Assembly: GCA_903842575.1 (NCBI GenBank)
Contig: CAIMMM010000144.1
Coordinates: 1 to 64,000, forward strand
DNA from: an uncultured Bacteroidota bacterium
GTDB taxonomy: Bacteria > Bacteroidota > Bacteroidia > Flavobacteriales > Flavobacteriaceae
Length of the DNA: 64,000 nucleotides
Reading direction: 5' to 3'
Shown: positions 62,697-64,000 of the stretch, piece by piece
Layout of the letters: every line of letters begins with the position of its first letter
Position numbering within the stretch: position 1 is the first letter of the stretch
Notes under the pieces: model-generated
What the model was told of the DNA's origin: nothing
What the model saw: only the letters and a program-made list of their open reading frames with translations
Databases searched by the model: none
Position numbers and translations under genes: made by a program

Positions 62697-63365
62697 ATGA
62701 AATACCTATTATTTTTAGTAATCTCATTTGCCACATTTGCTCAAAATAAAGCAATTAAACTAGAAATTGACTCCGTTGTCTCTGTCGATTCTATTCCAAC
62801 AGAAAGAACTTTTACCATCAATTATCATATTGAAAATTTAACAGACAAGGCAATATCATTCATTGTAAACACTCAAAATCTAATTCCGATAAATGTTGGT
62901 TCGCAGAAGCACAATTGCTATTACAAATTGTTTGAAGAAGAAAAACCAATTGAGATGAGTACCATTTTCAATAGCAATTTTAAAAGCCAAAAAAAAGAGC
63001 TTAAAACTTATGATAACCTTTCATTGGAAGAAGTTCAAAAAAAATCTATTGAAGAAACAGTAAAATATTTTTGGGAAGAAACCAACAAAAACCTAATGAA
63101 AAGCATTGTTAAGATGCTACCCAAAGAAACAAAAAGCTTTATAGTAAAACTATATTGGAATAAAGAACGCTATAGAAAAGAAGACGAATTTGAATTCTAT
63201 ATCGAAGAAAAAGCGCAACACTACATTGAGTTTTCGGTGAATTTATTACTCGAAGAATTTAAGGAAAAGCTAACAGAAGAACAATATGCCACCATTAAAA
63301 ATTACAAAACTTTCATCAAAGGCTGGTATACTTCTAACAAAGTCGCAATTGATTTTAGCGAATAA
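62697..63365 (+). CDS. unknown secreted protein
   Basis: Not recognised. 222 residues with a signal peptide (LLFLVISFATFAQ). The mature part begins with a beta-rich region (YHIENLTDKAISFIVN, about 45-60), like a small immunoglobulin-type domain, followed by a Lys/Glu-rich region likely to form helices (about 100-210). No sorting domain or lipobox. It is convergent with tyrS and 39 bases after the LuxE-like stop. Confidence 0.6.
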   Translation: MKYLLFLVISFATFAQNKAIKLEIDSVVSVDSIPTERTFTINYHIENLTDKAISFIVNTQNLIPINVGSQKHNCYYKLFEEEKPIEMSTIFNSNFKSQKKELKTYDNLSLEEVQKKSIEETVKYFWEETNKNLMKSIVKMLPKETKSFIVKLYWNKERYRKEDEFEFYIEEKAQHYIEFSVNLLLEEFKEKLTEEQYATIKNYKTFIKGWYTSNKVAIDFSE

Positions 63366-63390
63366 AAAAGGAACCTTAAGCTCCTTTTTA
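63364..63390. terminator. bidirectional terminator, secreted protein / tyrS
   Basis: AAAAAGGA/TCCTTTTT arms around ACCTTAAGC, between the convergent genes; its right end touches the tyrS stop. Confidence 0.7.
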
Positions 63391-64000
63391 TTATTTAACT
63401 CTTATCACAAAATAATTTTTCTTCCCGCTTTGCAGCAGCACAAACTGATCATTGATTAAATCATTTGTGGTCAACTTAAACTCTTCGGTGACTTTAGTTT
63501 TATTTACCGATATAGAATTGGCAGTTAAGGCACGTCTTGCTTCTCCATTGGATTTAAAAAAACCTGTCTTTTCATTTAAAACTGAAACAATATCAATTCC
63601 GTTTTCAATATCGCTTTTAGCAATTTCAGCTTGCGGAACTCCATCAAAAACCTCTAAAAAAGTAGCTTCGTCAAGATTTTTTAAATCATCGGATGTAGCA
63701 TTCCCAAACAAAATATTAGAAGCTTGAATGGCTTTTTCTAATTCTGCTGCACCGTGAACAAGTGTTGTGACTTCTTCGGCCAAACGTTTTTGTAACACCC
63801 GTAAATGAGGTGCTTCATGCTGTTCAGAAATCAAACTACCAATGGTATTCTTATCTAAAAAAGTGAAAATCTTGATGTATTTTTCGGCATCCACATCCGT
63901 AGTGTTTAACCAAAACTGGTAAAATTTATATACCGAAGTTTTATCGGCAGTAAGCCAAACATTGCCGCCTTCTGATTTCCCAAATTTTGAACCATCAGCT
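63391..64000 (-). CDS. tyrS: tyrosyl-tRNA synthetase, C-terminal part
   Basis: Partial: the frame continues past the window end. About 203 residues are visible. The class I signature KMSKS-type loop reads KFGKS in ADGSKFGKSEGGNVWL near the edge. Then comes the anticodon-binding helical region (VYKFYQFWLNTTDVDAEKYIKIFTF) and a C-terminal S4-like domain (EARRALTANSISVNKTKV) ending in FVLLQSGKKNYFVIRVK. It attaches tyrosine to tRNA-Tyr. The HIGH motif and start lie beyond 64000. Confidence 0.93.
   Translation of the reverse strand, partial: ADGSKFGKSEGGNVWLTADKTSVYKFYQFWLNTTDVDAEKYIKIFTFLDKNTIGSLISEQHEAPHLRVLQKRLAEEVTTLVHGAAELEKAIQASNILFGNATSDDLKNLDEATFLEVFDGVPQAEIAKSDIENGIDIVSVLNEKTGFFKSNGEARRALTANSISVNKTKVTEEFKLTTNDLINDQFVLLQSGKKNYFVIRVK

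Overview
The window looks like a chromosomal segment of a Flavobacterium-type member of the Bacteroidota. The DNA is AT-rich. Promoters fit the Bacteroidota pattern TTG-N17-20-TAnnTTTG, and starts lack clear Shine-Dalgarno sequences. Several secreted proteins end in type IX secretion (T9SS) type A sorting domains. There is also a TonB-dependent receptor with a carboxypeptidase-like N-terminal domain, an exonuclease-DnaE fusion and a mevalonate pathway. No phage, insertion sequence, CRISPR array, rRNA or origin was seen.

Layout. 1-8.4 kb: alpha-glucan utilisation genes (GH65 phosphorylase, then a tight GH13-GH31-GH13 unit with export signals). 8.4-10.3 kb: a GDPD phosphodiesterase overlapping a flavoprotein. 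10.3-17 kb: two related T9SS surface proteins, the second with a CUB/Fn3 module array. 17-20.6 kb: TspO, then diphosphomevalonate decarboxylase, a GHMP (mevalonate-type) kinase and a UbiA prenyltransferase, an isoprenoid and possibly ether-lipid cluster. 20.7-24.7 kb: pseudouridine synthase, NTF2-like protein, DUF885 lipoprotein, unknown membrane protein. 24.9-32.4 kb: tRNA-Leu, M20 dipeptidase, a minus-strand run (ruvC, hemW, cyclase, GNAT, MmcQ/YjbR), then a membrane protein and a GT2 on the plus strand. 32.5-36.2 kb: a third T9SS paralogue and tRNA-Asp with an elaborate trailer. 36.3-42.8 kb: DUF58 protein, thioredoxin, dnaE, RRM protein. 43-47.9 kb: DUF6252-like lipoprotein, rpsP-rimM-trmN6, a secreted regulatory-domain protein, acyl-CoA dehydrogenase. 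48-51.5 kb: Mrp-NifU-ferredoxin iron-sulfur set and trmB-LysE-ATL. 51.5-64 kb: glycosyltransferase, PhoB/PhoR-like two-component pair, TonB-dependent receptor, beta-helix lipoprotein, YwqK-like protein, two T9SS proteins (one almost only a sorting domain), LuxE-like protein, unknown secreted protein and partial tyrS.

How the genes work together. The first block should degrade and phosphorolyse maltodextrins, but no SusC/SusD pair is visible here. The two-component system sits directly beside the receptor and the lipoprotein, and TTAAC/GTAAC repeats recur upstream of them and of the next gene, so a small shared regulon is possible. Most of the rest is ordinary core genome.

Only two gaps between protein-coding genes exceed 300 bases (24665-25126 and 35837-36291); they hold tRNA-Leu and tRNA-Asp with their promoters and terminators. 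Four genes appear to start with TTG. No feature here is convincingly a wholly new system. The best leads are the PhoBR-linked operon with repeated upstream elements, the isoprenoid/ether-lipid cluster, the tRNA-Asp trailer, and the near cargo-free T9SS protein.
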